NCBI GenBank assembly: GCA_963724735.1
Contig: CAVRVX010000014.1
Span: forward strand, 1 to 64,000
Direction: 5' to 3'
DNA: 64,000 nucleotides
Source: Rhodoplanes sp963724735
Lineage (GTDB): Bacteria; Pseudomonadota; Alphaproteobacteria; Rhizobiales; Xanthobacteraceae
Shown: in pieces, positions 28,608 through 38,288 of the stretch
How the letters are laid out: each line of letters starts with the position of its first letter
How positions within the stretch are numbered: position 1 is the stretch's first letter
Notes under the pieces: generated by a model
The model's input: the letters and a program-made list of their open reading frames with translations, nothing else
The model's database searches: none
What the model was told of the DNA's origin: nothing
Position numbers and translations under genes: made by a program

Positions 28608-28826
28608 ATGTTCAAGATCTACAGCGCGCCGTCCGGCGCAGAAAACATCTCGCCGATGGAGAAAGAGCGACTCTTGTACAAGGAAGCGCTCTCGATGGAC
28701 GAGGCGATCAGTTGGGCCTCGCATATGAGCAAGACCGGCCATTCCGTCGTGTTGATCGAAGGCGATGACGGCACGCGGCTGGGTGCAAGCGAGATCGCGA
28801 GCGCGCTGCGCCGGCACACTGGCTGA
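28608..28826 (+). CDS. Small conserved hypothetical protein
   Basis: A 72-residue protein beginning MFKIYSAPSGAENISPMEKE and including SMDEAISWASHM and HSVVLIEGDDG. I recall near-identical short proteins in Bradyrhizobium-type genomes, none with a known role. It is soluble with no signal peptide. The upstream GAAGGAACGCCGA provides a ribosome site. It converges on the patatin gene. Confidence 0.7.
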   Translation: MFKIYSAPSGAENISPMEKERLLYKEALSMDEAISWASHMSKTGHSVVLIEGDDGTRLGASEIASALRRHTG

Positions 28827-28902
28827 TCCGCTCCGCATCGGCGGACCCTGCGCGGTCAGGATGTCGAGCGGCGGCGCGACTCGTGCATGCGCCGGCGTCT
28901 CG

Positions 28903-29925
28903 TCAGAGAAACATCTCGGCGAGATCGATGGTGGACCGGCAACCGATCTGGTCCACGTTCTGCTTGAGCCACGCCCTGGCGGTCTCGCGTCCTTGCTTGC
29001 GCAGATGACAGAGCAGGTCCCAATCCGGGTGGAATTGGGTCGCTGCGCCGAGCCGCGCCATCGATTGGTCATCGCCGATCCAGTGCATGAACATGCGGCT
29101 GTGCTTTTTCTCGTCGAGTTCGTTCTCGTCGATCAGCTTGGTCGTGAACGCGACCGCGCGCATCTCGCGCATCAGCGACGAGTTGAAGCTGATCTCATTG
29201 ATCCGGTGCATCACGTCGGCCGCGCTGCGCGGCAGGCCCTCGCGCGTGATCGGGCTCACCTGCACGATGATGATGTCACGCGACCCGTGCCGATAGATGA
29301 GCGGAAACAAGGCCGGGTTGCCCAGATAGCCGCCGTCCCAATAGTGTTCGCCGTCGATCTCGACCGCCTGGAAATACGGCGGCAGACAAGCGGAGGCGAG
29401 CACGGCGTCGACCGTGATCGACGGCGTTTCGAACACCTTGATCTTGCCGGTGCGCACATTGGTGGCGTTGAGGAACAAGTGGATCGCCGGCGCTTCGTTC
29501 AAGCGGGCGAAGTCGACCACCTTCAGCAAGAGGTCTTTGAGCGGGTTGTAATGGAGGGGGTTCAGAAGCTGCGGCGGGACGATATGCGTCACCGCATGGA
29601 TTGCCGCATGGGAGGGATGATATTCGGGCGGCAAGCCGAGCGTCTGCGCCAGACGGTCGAAGGGCGACCAGGCGAGGCCGAAAAGCCGTTCCATCCGTGA
29701 TACGGCGCGCCAGAATGTGCGGAGCTTGTCGCGCGCGGCCTTCGGTCCGCCGACCGTCATACCGTAGGCGACGACGACCGCGTTCATCGCGCCGGCGCTG
29801 GTTGCGCTGATCGCGTCGATCGAAAGCCGTCCGTCCTCCAACAGCTCGTCGAGCACGCCCCAGACGAACGCGCCATGCGCGCCGCCCCCCTGCAAAGCAA
29901 GATTTACCTTCTTCGACGAGTTCAC
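28903..29925 (-). CDS. Patatin-like phospholipase
   Basis: A 340-residue serine hydrolase of the patatin family that probably cleaves acyl chains from phospholipids. The oxyanion motif GGGAHGAF is at 13-20. The nucleophile is Ser43 in ISATSAGAMNA, where the usual first glycine of GxSxG is alanine. The catalytic aspartate is in WDGGYLGNPALF. The C-terminal third (YRHGSRDIIIVQVSPI and AVAFTTKLIDENEL) follows the bacterial patatin pattern. No signal peptide is seen. Confidence 0.9.
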   Translation of the reverse strand: MNSSKKVNLALQGGGAHGAFVWGVLDELLEDGRLSIDAISATSAGAMNAVVVAYGMTVGGPKAARDKLRTFWRAVSRMERLFGLAWSPFDRLAQTLGLPPEYHPSHAAIHAVTHIVPPQLLNPLHYNPLKDLLLKVVDFARLNEAPAIHLFLNATNVRTGKIKVFETPSITVDAVLASACLPPYFQAVEIDGEHYWDGGYLGNPALFPLIYRHGSRDIIIVQVSPITREGLPRSAADVMHRINEISFNSSLMREMRAVAFTTKLIDENELDEKKHSRMFMHWIGDDQSMARLGAATQFHPDWDLLCHLRKQGRETARAWLKQNVDQIGCRSTIDLAEMFL

Positions 29926-30036
29926 GCTTGCTCCAATACGCCCAGCCAGCCCGATGAGCTTGATTTAGATCTATTCCGATCGCCGCTGCCAGAGTAAGTT
30001 CAGGAGGGAAAAGCCAGTTTTACGAAAGATGGCGCC

Positions 30037-30711
30037 ATGCGACGCATTCTCGGATCGGCCCTGGCGGCGATGGGACTGTTCGGCTTTGCAGCGGCGACGG
30101 CGCAGGCGCCGGTCGCCGTGGTCGAAGAAATAAAGGGCAAGCCCGCCGGCATCGAATTCATGGACTATGTCGCGCCCGGACAGGTGATCAAGCTCGGGCC
30201 GAAAGATACGATCGTGCTCGGATATATGAAGTCATGCTGGCGCGAGACGATCACTGGAGGCACCGTGATCGTCGGCGCTGAGCAGAGCATGGTTCATCAG
30301 AGCGATATCCAGCGCGTCAAGGTCGATTGCGATGGCCGTGGGCAGCAGTTGACCGATCGACAGGCGCGTGAAAGCGCAGCGACCGTTTTCCGCGGGCTGA
30401 CGCCCGCACAGCAGGCCACGTCGCCGCCACAAATTACGATTTATGGCCTGTCGCCGCTCGTGGAGGTGAATGGCGACGGCAAGCTGGTCGTCGAGCGCCT
30501 CGACAAACAGGGCGAGCGCCACGAGGTGGCGTTGCGCGGCAAATCTCTCCTGCACGGCAAGTTCTACGATTTCGCCACGGCCAAGAAGGCGCTCGCGCCG
30601 GGCGGGGTCTACGCCGCGACCTTCGACGGCCAAACGACCGTCTTCAAGGTCGATCCCGAATCAAAGCCGGGCGCGACGCCGGTTATCGGCCGCCTGTTGC
30701 GCCTCGAATAG
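30037..30711 (+). CDS. FecR-like periplasmic protein paired with a CHASE2 cyclase
   Basis: A 224-residue exported protein. The N-terminal signal peptide (GSALAAMGLFGFAAATAQA) is followed by a FecR-like segment: VAVVEEIKGKPAGIEFMDYV, GQVIKLGPKDTIVLGYMKSC and GGTVIVGAEQSMV. The second half has no domain I can name. The stop codon is five bases before the cyclase start. FecR-like proteins are commonly encoded beside CHASE2 adenylate cyclases, so this is likely a periplasmic partner for the sensor domain of the next gene. Confidence 0.8.
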   Translation: MRRILGSALAAMGLFGFAAATAQAPVAVVEEIKGKPAGIEFMDYVAPGQVIKLGPKDTIVLGYMKSCWRETITGGTVIVGAEQSMVHQSDIQRVKVDCDGRGQQLTDRQARESAATVFRGLTPAQQATSPPQITIYGLSPLVEVNGDGKLVVERLDKQGERHEVALRGKSLLHGKFYDFATAKKALAPGGVYAATFDGQTTVFKVDPESKPGATPVIGRLLRLE

Positions 30712-30715
30712 CCCG

Positions 30716-32899
30716 TTGCCTGGTCGGCTAACCGGATCGCGTGTCAGGCGGGTCCGCAAGCGCGACACGCTCGCCGCTCTCGCCATCGCTCTGACGGTCG
30801 GCGTGTTGTTCGCATCGCCGCTGTTCGACGCTGTCCACGGCCTTTCCATCGACCTGCTCACGGCGCTGCGCTGGGAGGTTTTCGGCAAGCGCTACGACCC
30901 GGCCGCGTCGCCCGCAGTCGCCATCGTCATCGACGAGGAGAGCTTCAACGCTCCGCCATTCAAGGGGTCGCCGATCCTGACCTGGACGCGCGAGATCGGC
31001 CGCGTTCTGTCCGCCACGATCGAAGGCGGAGCGAAGGTGGTCGGCTTCGACATCATTTTTCCGACCTTGATCGAACAGTCCGAGATTCCCTTCGGCGATG
31101 AGATGTTGGGCGCGCGGCTGCATGGTTTCGACCGCGATTTCCTGCGCGCGCTTGCGCTCGGCGCCCGCGCCGGAAAGGTGGTGCTGGGCGAGGCCCTGCA
31201 CCGCGACCAGCCGATCCTTCCCTCGCCCGGGCAGCGGATCGCGGCCGGTCATGACCGGAACATCCGCGCCCTGAACACCTACAACGATCCGGACAACGTG
31301 GTCCGCCGGCTGCCGCTCACCTTGCCGGGCGCCGGCGCGCCGGCGGCCTCGATGGCGGTGGAGTTGGCTTCACGCGCGCTCGGCGTCGCGCCCGAGATCG
31401 GGCCGGACGGGAGGATGACGCTCGCCGGCTACCGCATTCCGAGCGCCGTCGCGAACACGATGACGCTGAATTTCGAAGGCGGCGGGGACGACATTCCAAC
31501 CTTCTCGTTCGCCGATCTGTACGCCTGCGCGGAAAAGGGCGAGAAGGAGTTCTTCCGTCGCAACTTCGACGGCAAGGTCGTGCTGTTCGGCACCTTGCTG
31601 GAAACCGAGGATCGCAGGGTCACGTCGAAACGCCTGGCAACGGGGCGCGAGGGCGCGCGGGGGCCGCGCTGCGCGCTGCCAACGCCGCCCGCGACCCCGC
31701 AATTCACCCGCAACTCGATTGCCGGCGTCTATGTTCATACGACCGGGGTCAACAACCTGATCCGCAGCGATGCGCTCGTGGAGCTCGGCCGCGTCGCCAA
31801 CGGTCTGATCACGGTCGCGTTCGCCGCAATGACGGCGCTTGCCGCGATTGTGCTCTCGCCGTTCGGCGCCATTCTCGTTTATCTCGGTCTCGCCGCCGCG
31901 TGGACGGCCGCCGCCACCATCGCTTTCATGCAGGCTTTGGCATTGCCGCTGATCGAGCCGTTTGTCGCCGGCCTTGCCGCGTTGACGGCGACGGTCGGCT
32001 ATCGCTTTATCATGGCCGACAAGGACGAACGCTTCCTGCGCGCGACCTTCGGCCTCTACCTCGCGCCACAAGTCATCGAGAAGATGCTGGCGTCGAACAA
32101 GTTGCCGGCGCTCGGCGGCGAGATGCGCGACGTCACCGTGTTCTTTTCGGATATCGCCGGTTTTTCCTCGATCGCCGAAACGATGACGCCCGGCGCGCTC
32201 GTCGCCTTGATGAACGAGTATCTTTCGGCGATGACCGACATCATCGAGACGCAGGGCGGCTATGTCGACAAGTATATCGGCGATTCCGTCGTTGCCGTGT
32301 TCGGCGCGCCGGTGGCTGACGCCGATCATGCCCGCCATGCGGTGCGTGCGGCATTGTTGTGCCAGACCCGGCTGGAAGCGATGAACCGCGATGCCGTCGC
32401 CTTCGAGGGACATTATCTCGGCCACCGGATCGGACTGAATTCAGGGGAGGCGCTGGTCGGCAATATCGGCTCGCGCCGGCGCTTCAATTACACCGTGATG
32501 AGCGATGCCGTGAACCTCGCCTCGCGGCTCGAAGGCGCCAATAAGTATTTCGGCACGTGCATCATCGCGTCGGAAACGACGGTCAAGCTCACCGGCGCGG
32601 CGTTTGCGTGGCGCGAACTCGGCGCGATCCGCGTGAGAGGGCGTTCCCAGCCGGTCAGGATTTACGATCCGCTGGCCGAGCGCGGCGGCGAGACCGCAGA
32701 GCAGACGGCGCGGGCCGCGATCTACGCTGAAGGGCTCGCGTGCTGGCGCGCGCGCGATTTCGTCGGCGCAGTTCGTTGCTTCGCCCGCATCGCCGACATC
32801 GATCCGCCGGCGGCATTGTTTCTGCGGCGAGCCGAACTTTTGGCGACGCAGCCCCCCGGTCCGGAATGGGAGCCGGTCTTCACGCTCGAAGGAAAATAG
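30716..32899 (+). CDS. CHASE2-domain adenylate/guanylate cyclase
   Basis: A roughly 727-residue membrane sensor that makes a cyclic nucleotide. A first membrane helix near residue 25-45 is followed by a CHASE2 sensor (VAIVIDEESFNAPPFKGSPI, FDIIFPTLIE, NTYNDPDNVVRRLPL), two or three membrane helices at about 410-480, and a class III cyclase domain with metal-binding aspartates in VFFSDIAGF and KYIGDSVVAVFGAP, then RIGLNSGEALVGNIGS and NYTVMSDAVNLASRLEG. The likely start is TTG 30716; no ATG is available between the upstream gene and the first helix. A longer frame to 30470 overlaps the FecR-like gene and is rejected. Confidence 0.9.
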   Translation: MPGRLTGSRVRRVRKRDTLAALAIALTVGVLFASPLFDAVHGLSIDLLTALRWEVFGKRYDPAASPAVAIVIDEESFNAPPFKGSPILTWTREIGRVLSATIEGGAKVVGFDIIFPTLIEQSEIPFGDEMLGARLHGFDRDFLRALALGARAGKVVLGEALHRDQPILPSPGQRIAAGHDRNIRALNTYNDPDNVVRRLPLTLPGAGAPAASMAVELASRALGVAPEIGPDGRMTLAGYRIPSAVANTMTLNFEGGGDDIPTFSFADLYACAEKGEKEFFRRNFDGKVVLFGTLLETEDRRVTSKRLATGREGARGPRCALPTPPATPQFTRNSIAGVYVHTTGVNNLIRSDALVELGRVANGLITVAFAAMTALAAIVLSPFGAILVYLGLAAAWTAAATIAFMQALALPLIEPFVAGLAALTATVGYRFIMADKDERFLRATFGLYLAPQVIEKMLASNKLPALGGEMRDVTVFFSDIAGFSSIAETMTPGALVALMNEYLSAMTDIIETQGGYVDKYIGDSVVAVFGAPVADADHARHAVRAALLCQTRLEAMNRDAVAFEGHYLGHRIGLNSGEALVGNIGSRRRFNYTVMSDAVNLASRLEGANKYFGTCIIASETTVKLTGAAFAWRELGAIRVRGRSQPVRIYDPLAERGGETAEQTARAAIYAEGLACWRARDFVGAVRCFARIADIDPPAALFLRRAELLATQPPGPEWEPVFTLEGK

Positions 32900-33047
32900 C
32901 GGACGGGTGACCGAAAGCGCGCGCCTGCATCGGCACGCCGGGCGAACGAGCCCATCGGATACGAGCCGCAGCGGGCGGTCTTCAGCCTAAGACTCGCCGC
33001 GAAGCGCCCCGGCGGTGCGGGCCGGCGGCCGCTGTCGCACGTCAAGC

Positions 33048-33080
33048 ACGTGTGAATTGTATTATACTATACACACACGT
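33048..33080 (+). promoter_or_regulatory. Inverted repeat and promoter region of the GH13 gene cluster
   Basis: ACGTGTG (33048-33054) and CACACGT (33074-33080) form a 7-bp inverted repeat around an AT-rich core, ATTGTATTATACTATACA, itself roughly palindromic and containing TATACT. It lies 35 bases upstream of the GH13 ATG. An operator overlapping a promoter is the simplest reading. Confidence 0.5.
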
Positions 33081-34252
33081 ATAAGCTGTTTACCTAGCGC
33101 AGGGGAGGCGGCTTATGGCTCAGCTCAGGGTGCGGCTCGAATGGCTGACCGGTCTTCGCGGCGCGATCTTTCGCAATGTGCGCCTCGTCGGGAGTTGGGA
33201 CGCCGATGGCCGCTATTCCAATCAATGGCGCACGATATCCATGCAGGAATTCACGGCGCCAGACGGGTGCGCCGCCTGGCGCGCCGATGTGAACTTGGAC
33301 GACGCGCAACGCGGATGGACCTTTCATTGGGGCGTGATCGTCGATTCCCCGCAACGCAACAATATGTGGGGCATTGCGACCGAGGCGGCCGACCCCAACT
33401 CGACGGCGCAACATCGCGACTTCTCGCTGCGCGAGAACGGGCAGGTCGAGCGCTATTGGCTCACTCACAGCCGCAGGCTTGGCGCCAACAAGCTTTGGCG
33501 CGATGGAGCGAACGCGCCGGCATTGACGTTTTCGGTTTGGGCGCCGAATGCGCACGGGGTCGACGCCGTCATCGGCGACCCCGCCTCCGGTTATATTTGG
33601 AGTGACGGGCGCGGCGTGAAGCACGTGTTCACGCTTGCCAAAGGCGACGACGGCGTCTGGGCGAGCGATCCCGCCGATCCCGCCCTTGCGGACTTTTCCG
33701 GCTGGGACCACCAGCTCTACATGTTCCGCGTAACAAAGGATGACAGCTCCGTCGCCTATCGCACCGACCTCTACTCCCGTTGCCAGGTCGGAAGCGGGCT
33801 GAAGAATCCGGAAGCTCCGCGCCCGGGCGAGCCGCCGTGGAATGGGACCCGCCAGGACCTCGATGGAACCAAGGGTTGTTCGGTCGTCATCGATCCGGAA
33901 ACCGTCACCAGGCGTCTCGACGACGAGAACTTTCCGCCGACGCAGTGGGCAAGCGAGACGGAGTTCTGGGCGAATGAATACGACCCGCTACGGCCGGTGC
34001 CGGACCGCCTCGAAGATTTGATTATTTACGAGATGCATGTCGCCGGTCTCGGCCTGAACCGGCGCGACGCCAACGGCGCTCCGCTGCCTGGATCGTTCAT
34101 TGATGCGATCGGGTTGCTCGACCAACTGGTCGAACTCGGCGTCAACGCGATCGAACTGATGCCGGCGACGGAAGCGGAGGGGTGGACCTGGGGCTACGGC
34201 TCTTCGCACTACTTCGCGACGGAGTATTCAAGCGGCGGGCGCGATCTATTCA

Positions 34253-35474
34253 GGGGACTTCGAATAATTGGCTGCGGTCGTGTGCTGTGCGAATCTCGTT
34301 GGCGCGAGTTGATTTCGCGGAGCGAGACGATGGGACAATTGGGGTTTTTTGACGCTGAGCGGCGGTTGGCGGCGTTGTTGGAGAAGGGCGATCCGCTGGA
34401 GACGATCGGAGGGCTGGTTCCGTGGGAGAGTTTCCGCGCCGACATCGAGGCGGTCGTGCTGACGCCGGAGGAGGCGAAGAAGAGCAAGGCCGGTCGCAAG
34501 CCGCTCGACGCGCTTGTTGTGTTCCGCATGCTAGTCCTGCAGGCGTTGTACAATCTGTCGGATGAGCAGATCGAGTATCAGGTGCGCGACCGGCTGTCGT
34601 TCACGCGGTTTCTCGGGCTTGGCTTTGAGGATGGCATCCCGGACGGCACGACCCTATGGCTATTCCGCGAGAAACTGGCGCAGGCCGGGCTGATCGACAA
34701 GCTGTTTGACCAGTTTGACCGACAGCTCAACGCCAAGGGCTACATTGCACGCGGCGGGCAGATGGTAGACGCGAGCATTGTGCCGGCGCCGAAGCCGCGC
34801 AACACGCGTGAGGAGAACGAGGTGCTCAAGCGCGGCGAGACGCCTCCGGCGTGGGAGGAAAAGCCGGCCAAGAACCGTCAGAAGGACAAAGACGCACGCT
34901 GGACCAAGAAGCACGGCAAGAGCTTCTTTGGTTACAAAAATCATGTGAATGTCGACCGCACTCACAAGCTGATCCGGCGCTATGCGGCGACGGACGCGGC
35001 CGAGCACGACAGCCGCCAGTTGGACGGGCTTCTCCGCCGGGGCAACACCTCACGGGACGTGTTCGGCGACAGCGCCTATCGCTCCGCGGCGGCAGAGGCG
35101 CGGCTGACGGCACAAGGCTTCCGCAGTCGCATTCATGTCCGCGCGACGCGCGGTCATCCGCTGTCGAAGGCCAAGGCGGCGGCGAACCGGGCGAAGAGCC
35201 GCATCCGCGCGCGCATCGAACACGTGTTCGGTGCGCAGGAGACGGCGCCCGGCGGCCGTGTCGTGCGCACCATCGGAATCGTCCGGGCGCGCCTCAAGAT
35301 CGGCCTGCAAAACTTCGTCTACAACATTCGCCGCTTGGCGACGCTCGCGCGGATGGCCACTGCATGAGCGGGCCCGCCTCCGTTCCGGTGAACAATCGGC
35401 CGCGAAACTCTAGCCTCCGGGATCAGCAGAGTCCGCTCATAGCGGTCGTAAAAATCGAATAAATCGAGGTTCCC
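34253..35474 (+). mobile_element. IS5-family insertion sequence, complete
   Basis: A 1222-bp element with imperfect terminal inverted repeats (left GGGGACTTCGAATAATT; right end, read inward, GGGAACCTCGATTTATT; 13 of 17 bases match). It is flanked by the 4-bp direct repeat TTCA at 34249-34252 and 35475-35478. Removing the element and one repeat restores the GH13 reading frame exactly (DLF then KHF), proving recent insertion. It contains one transposase gene. Confidence 0.93.
34330..35367 (+). CDS. IS5-family transposase
   Basis: A 345-residue DDE transposase. The N-terminal domain reads MGQLGFFDAERRLAALLEKG and includes SDEQIEYQVRDRLSFTRFLG. The catalytic residues appear as Asp in GQMVDASIVPAPKP, Asp in FGDSAYRS, and Glu in RARIEHVFGAQE. 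It is fully open. Upstream, the same frame is continuous with the N-terminal half of the GH13 gene from 33115, so a 750-residue chimera could in principle be made by read-through. Confidence 0.93.
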   Translation: MGQLGFFDAERRLAALLEKGDPLETIGGLVPWESFRADIEAVVLTPEEAKKSKAGRKPLDALVVFRMLVLQALYNLSDEQIEYQVRDRLSFTRFLGLGFEDGIPDGTTLWLFREKLAQAGLIDKLFDQFDRQLNAKGYIARGGQMVDASIVPAPKPRNTREENEVLKRGETPPAWEEKPAKNRQKDKDARWTKKHGKSFFGYKNHVNVDRTHKLIRRYAATDAAEHDSRQLDGLLRRGNTSRDVFGDSAYRSAAAEARLTAQGFRSRIHVRATRGHPLSKAKAAANRAKSRIRARIEHVFGAQETAPGGRVVRTIGIVRARLKIGLQNFVYNIRRLATLARMATA

Positions 35475-36796
35475 TTCAAACATTTCGTGCGCGCGTGCCA
35501 CCAACGTGGCATCGCCGTGCTGATGGACGTCGTATACAACCACTATTCATTCGACGCCGAGCGCGCAGAATCGCTGTACGACAGCAATACCCATTCCAAA
35601 GATATCTATTACTGGTACCAAGGGACCAACTCGGACTGGGCCAATCCCGCCAAGGACGGCTATCTCCAGAACGGATCGAGCGGCCGCGCACCGGATTTCC
35701 GCAGCGAGTTCGTGCGGAAGATGTTCATCAGCAGCGCCGTCATGCTGATGACCGAGTTTCACTTGGATGGCTTCCGGGTCGATCTCACCCAGGCGTTTCA
35801 CCGCGACAATCACTTGGAGGGGAGCGGCGCCCCGGTGCCCGAGGCCAATTTGATGGGCACGAGGTTCCTGCGGGAGTGGGTGCGCACCCTGCGGCTTGTC
35901 AAGCACTCGGTCATCCTGACCGCCGAGGATCATACCGGCTGGTCCGCGGTCATCCAGCCGCAGGAGACCGGAGGCATCGGCTTCGACGCGGTCTGGTGGG
36001 CCGAGTGGTACCACCATCTCATCGGCAACTCGCAAAACGACACGCACAATGCGCGCCTGCTTTATGTCGCCGGTTTCGGCGGCAACGAGCCTCTCGCGAT
36101 GTCCTATCTCGCGGGCGCGCTGCAGGCGACGCCGGGTCGCGTCATTTATCACGAGTCGCACGATCAGGCCGGCAACGCCTACTACATGGACGGCGAGCGT
36201 CGCGTGAATTCCGCCCGCACGATCCAGACCGCGGTCAACGGCGCGCTCAACGGCAATCGCTATTGGGCGGAGGGCCGCTGTCGCGTCGGCTGCGGCCTCA
36301 CTCTGCTCGCCGCGGGCATCCCGATGTTTTTCATGGGCGAGGAGGTCGGCGCCAAGGAGCCATACCGTTACGACGATTGGATCGATCACCGCGAGGATTT
36401 TGCCGCCCTCCGCACGACAAGCGGCGCCAAGCTATTCGCCTTCTATCGGGACATCATCCGACTACGCCGCCGCTACGCGGCGCTGAAGTCGCCCCATGTC
36501 GAGGTGCTGCATGTCCACGACGCCAATCGGGTGCTGGCGTTCCGGCGCTGGCTCGGCGAGGCCGAGTTCCTTGTCTTCGCAAGCCTGAACAACGCCGCCT
36601 TCGGCGACGGCTACTGGGTCTCACACCCTGCGCTGCGCGACGCCGCCTGGATCGAAGCGCTCAACAGCGACGATCAAGCCTATGGCGGCCCCGGAATGAC
36701 GAATGCCGGGCGGCTCTACTCCGCTGGCGGCGCATTCAATGCGCGCCTGCCGGCCAATGGAATAGCCGTCTTTCAGCGAATATGAAGGGGGGCGGC

Positions 36797-37485
36797 ATGA
36801 TCCACCAATTCATCTTCGCCGGCCCGAAACCGGGCCTCTCCGACGCGGCGTTTACAAGCTACTGGATCAATTTCCATGCGGTCGATTTTGCGGCGAAGAT
36901 TCCGCAAATCAGGCAGTATCTCGTCGCCGCGCGCCTGCCGCTGAAGACGGGACGCGACGTTCCCTGGTTCTACCAGGGCGTGGCGGAAATCTGGCTCGCA
37001 GACGAAGCCGCGCAAGCGGCCTCGCTGCAGTCGCCGGAGTTTCTGCAAGGCGCACGGCTGGACGAACCGCGCTGGGCCTCGTTCTGGCGCACCCTCGTGC
37101 TCGATACAGAGACGCAGGCGCTCAAGGACGATGGCGGAGGAGTGCGCCCGAGTGCGCCAAAATCTACGTGCTGCTGAAGCGGCGGCCGGAACTGGCGCTC
37201 GCCGCGTTCCGCCAGCGCCTCAGTGAGGACCGCGCCGCGGTCGCCGGCCGCTACGGGATCGACCGCCACACCGTCGGCTTTTCGCGCGACGCCTTGTACG
37301 GGTTCGGCGAACCGCCCTTCGATGCGGTCGAACTCCTTGCGCTGCGCGAACCCGCCGCGGTCGAGTCGCTGCTCGCTGACCGCAGCTTCACCTCCGCGCT
37401 CACCGCGCGACCCTATGTGCACGAGACCTACGCCTTCAATTTCGTCGCGCGCGAGCGCTGGATCATCCCGCCGGGCCAACGCTGA
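36797..37485 (+). pseudogene. EthD-domain protein (dimeric alpha-beta barrel), probably frameshifted
   Basis: The first frame (36797-37177) reads MIHQFIFAGPKPGLSDAAFT, SYWINFHAVDFAAKIPQIRQ and AEIWLADEAAQAAS, a clear EthD-type ferredoxin-like domain. The second frame (about 37150-37485) gives AKIYVLLKRRPELALAAFRQ and VHETYAFNFVARERWIIPPG, matching a second such domain. Two-domain EthD proteins of about 230 residues are known, so a frameshift at about 37140-37155 is likely. Alternatively two short genes overlap by ten bases, the second starting at GTG 37168. EthD-like folds occur in ether and aromatic degradation and in polyketide tailoring. It starts 12 bases after the GH13 stop. Confidence 0.75.
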
Positions 37486-37509
37486 CGTGCAAAAGAGAGG
37501 GGACGAGCG

Positions 37510-38274
37510 ATGCTGTTCTATGTGCAGATGCGGTGGAACTACCAGGGGCGGATTTCGCAGGACCAGCTCTGGGATCTCGAGGCGCTCGAAGGCGCGCACG
37601 GAGTGGAAGGCATCCGCGCGGGCTTCGTCCAGCTCTACAAAGTGGTCTCGCAGCATCGGATCATCGCGATCGTCAACGCCGACTCGCTGGAAAATCTCGA
37701 CCGCAACTCGATGGGCTGGCTGCCCATGCGGGAATTCCTCGAGTTCGAGCAGGTGTGGGCGCTGCGCGAGTATGAGGGCTTTCTCGATGACGTGAAGGCG
37801 AAATTCCCGCCGCGCGACCAGCTGCCGGCGCTGCCGGCGCCCGCGCAAGCGCCCAACCCGGCCGACACGCGCGCGATCGCAACGGCCTGGTTCCACAACC
37901 TCGCGCAGGGCAAGTTCGACGACGCGCTCAAGCTCGTCGATCCGGACGTGGTGTGGGACAACATCCCGCCGGTGCCGGGCGTGAGCGACCTTGCGCCCTG
38001 GCTCGGCTCCTATCGCGGCTTGCCGGCGGTGCTGCGCAGCTTTGACGTTTGGTCGGCGCATTCCCGCATGCTGGCCTTCCAACCGTTAGGCGAGCCGATG
38101 ATCGACGGCGACCGCGCGATGTGCGTCGTCCACGAGCACGCGCAATGCATCGCGAACCAGAACGAATACGATCTCTACGTCGCGACCTTCCTGCGCGTGC
38201 GCAACCGGCTGATCAGCGAGTGGCGGGTGTTCTGGGACATCTCCCCGCTCGTGCGCGCTTACCGCAATCTGTGA
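37510..38274 (+). CDS. Muconolactone-isomerase-like / SnoaL-like two-domain protein
   Basis: A 254-residue fusion. The first 95 or so residues (MLFYVQMRWNYQGRISQDQL; AIVNADSLENLDRNSMGWLP) have the pattern of a muconolactone-isomerase or DUF3303 ferredoxin-like domain. A Pro/Ala linker (PALPAPAQAPNPADTR) leads to a SnoaL/NTF2-like domain (TAWFHNLAQGKFDDALKLVD; VVWDNIPPVPGVSDLA; WRVFWDISPLV). Both folds bind small hydrophobic substrates. The domain pair is unusual. GAGGGGACGAGCG precedes the ATG. It lies 24 bases after the EthD-like gene and 14 before the ankyrin gene. Confidence 0.8.
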   Translation: MLFYVQMRWNYQGRISQDQLWDLEALEGAHGVEGIRAGFVQLYKVVSQHRIIAIVNADSLENLDRNSMGWLPMREFLEFEQVWALREYEGFLDDVKAKFPPRDQLPALPAPAQAPNPADTRAIATAWFHNLAQGKFDDALKLVDPDVVWDNIPPVPGVSDLAPWLGSYRGLPAVLRSFDVWSAHSRMLAFQPLGEPMIDGDRAMCVVHEHAQCIANQNEYDLYVATFLRVRNRLISEWRVFWDISPLVRAYRNL

Positions 38275-38288
38275 GGAAGGGAGCGGCC

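Larger units (their letters stand above)
33115..36785 (+). pseudogene. GH13 alpha-glucan enzyme (amylase/debranching/branching type) split by an IS5-type element
   Basis: The gene is in two parts, 33115-34252 and 35475-36785, with one copy of the 4-bp target duplication at each side. Joined, it gives about 814 residues with an N-terminal beta-sandwich (carbohydrate-binding-like) region, then the GH13 catalytic barrel. Region I DVVYNHY, the nucleophile region GFRVDLTQ, the acid/base region LTAEDHTGW and region IV YHESHDQAGN are all present, so the catalytic Asp-Glu-Asp triad is intact. It most resembles the branching/debranching group; exact activity is uncertain. GGGGAGG precedes ATG 33115. 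It is the first gene of a cluster of eight same-strand genes. Confidence 0.87.

Noticed and set aside
33115..35367. A single 750-residue protein
   Set aside because: It is the GH13 5' half running in frame into an inserted transposase; the target duplication and terminal repeats prove two separate units.
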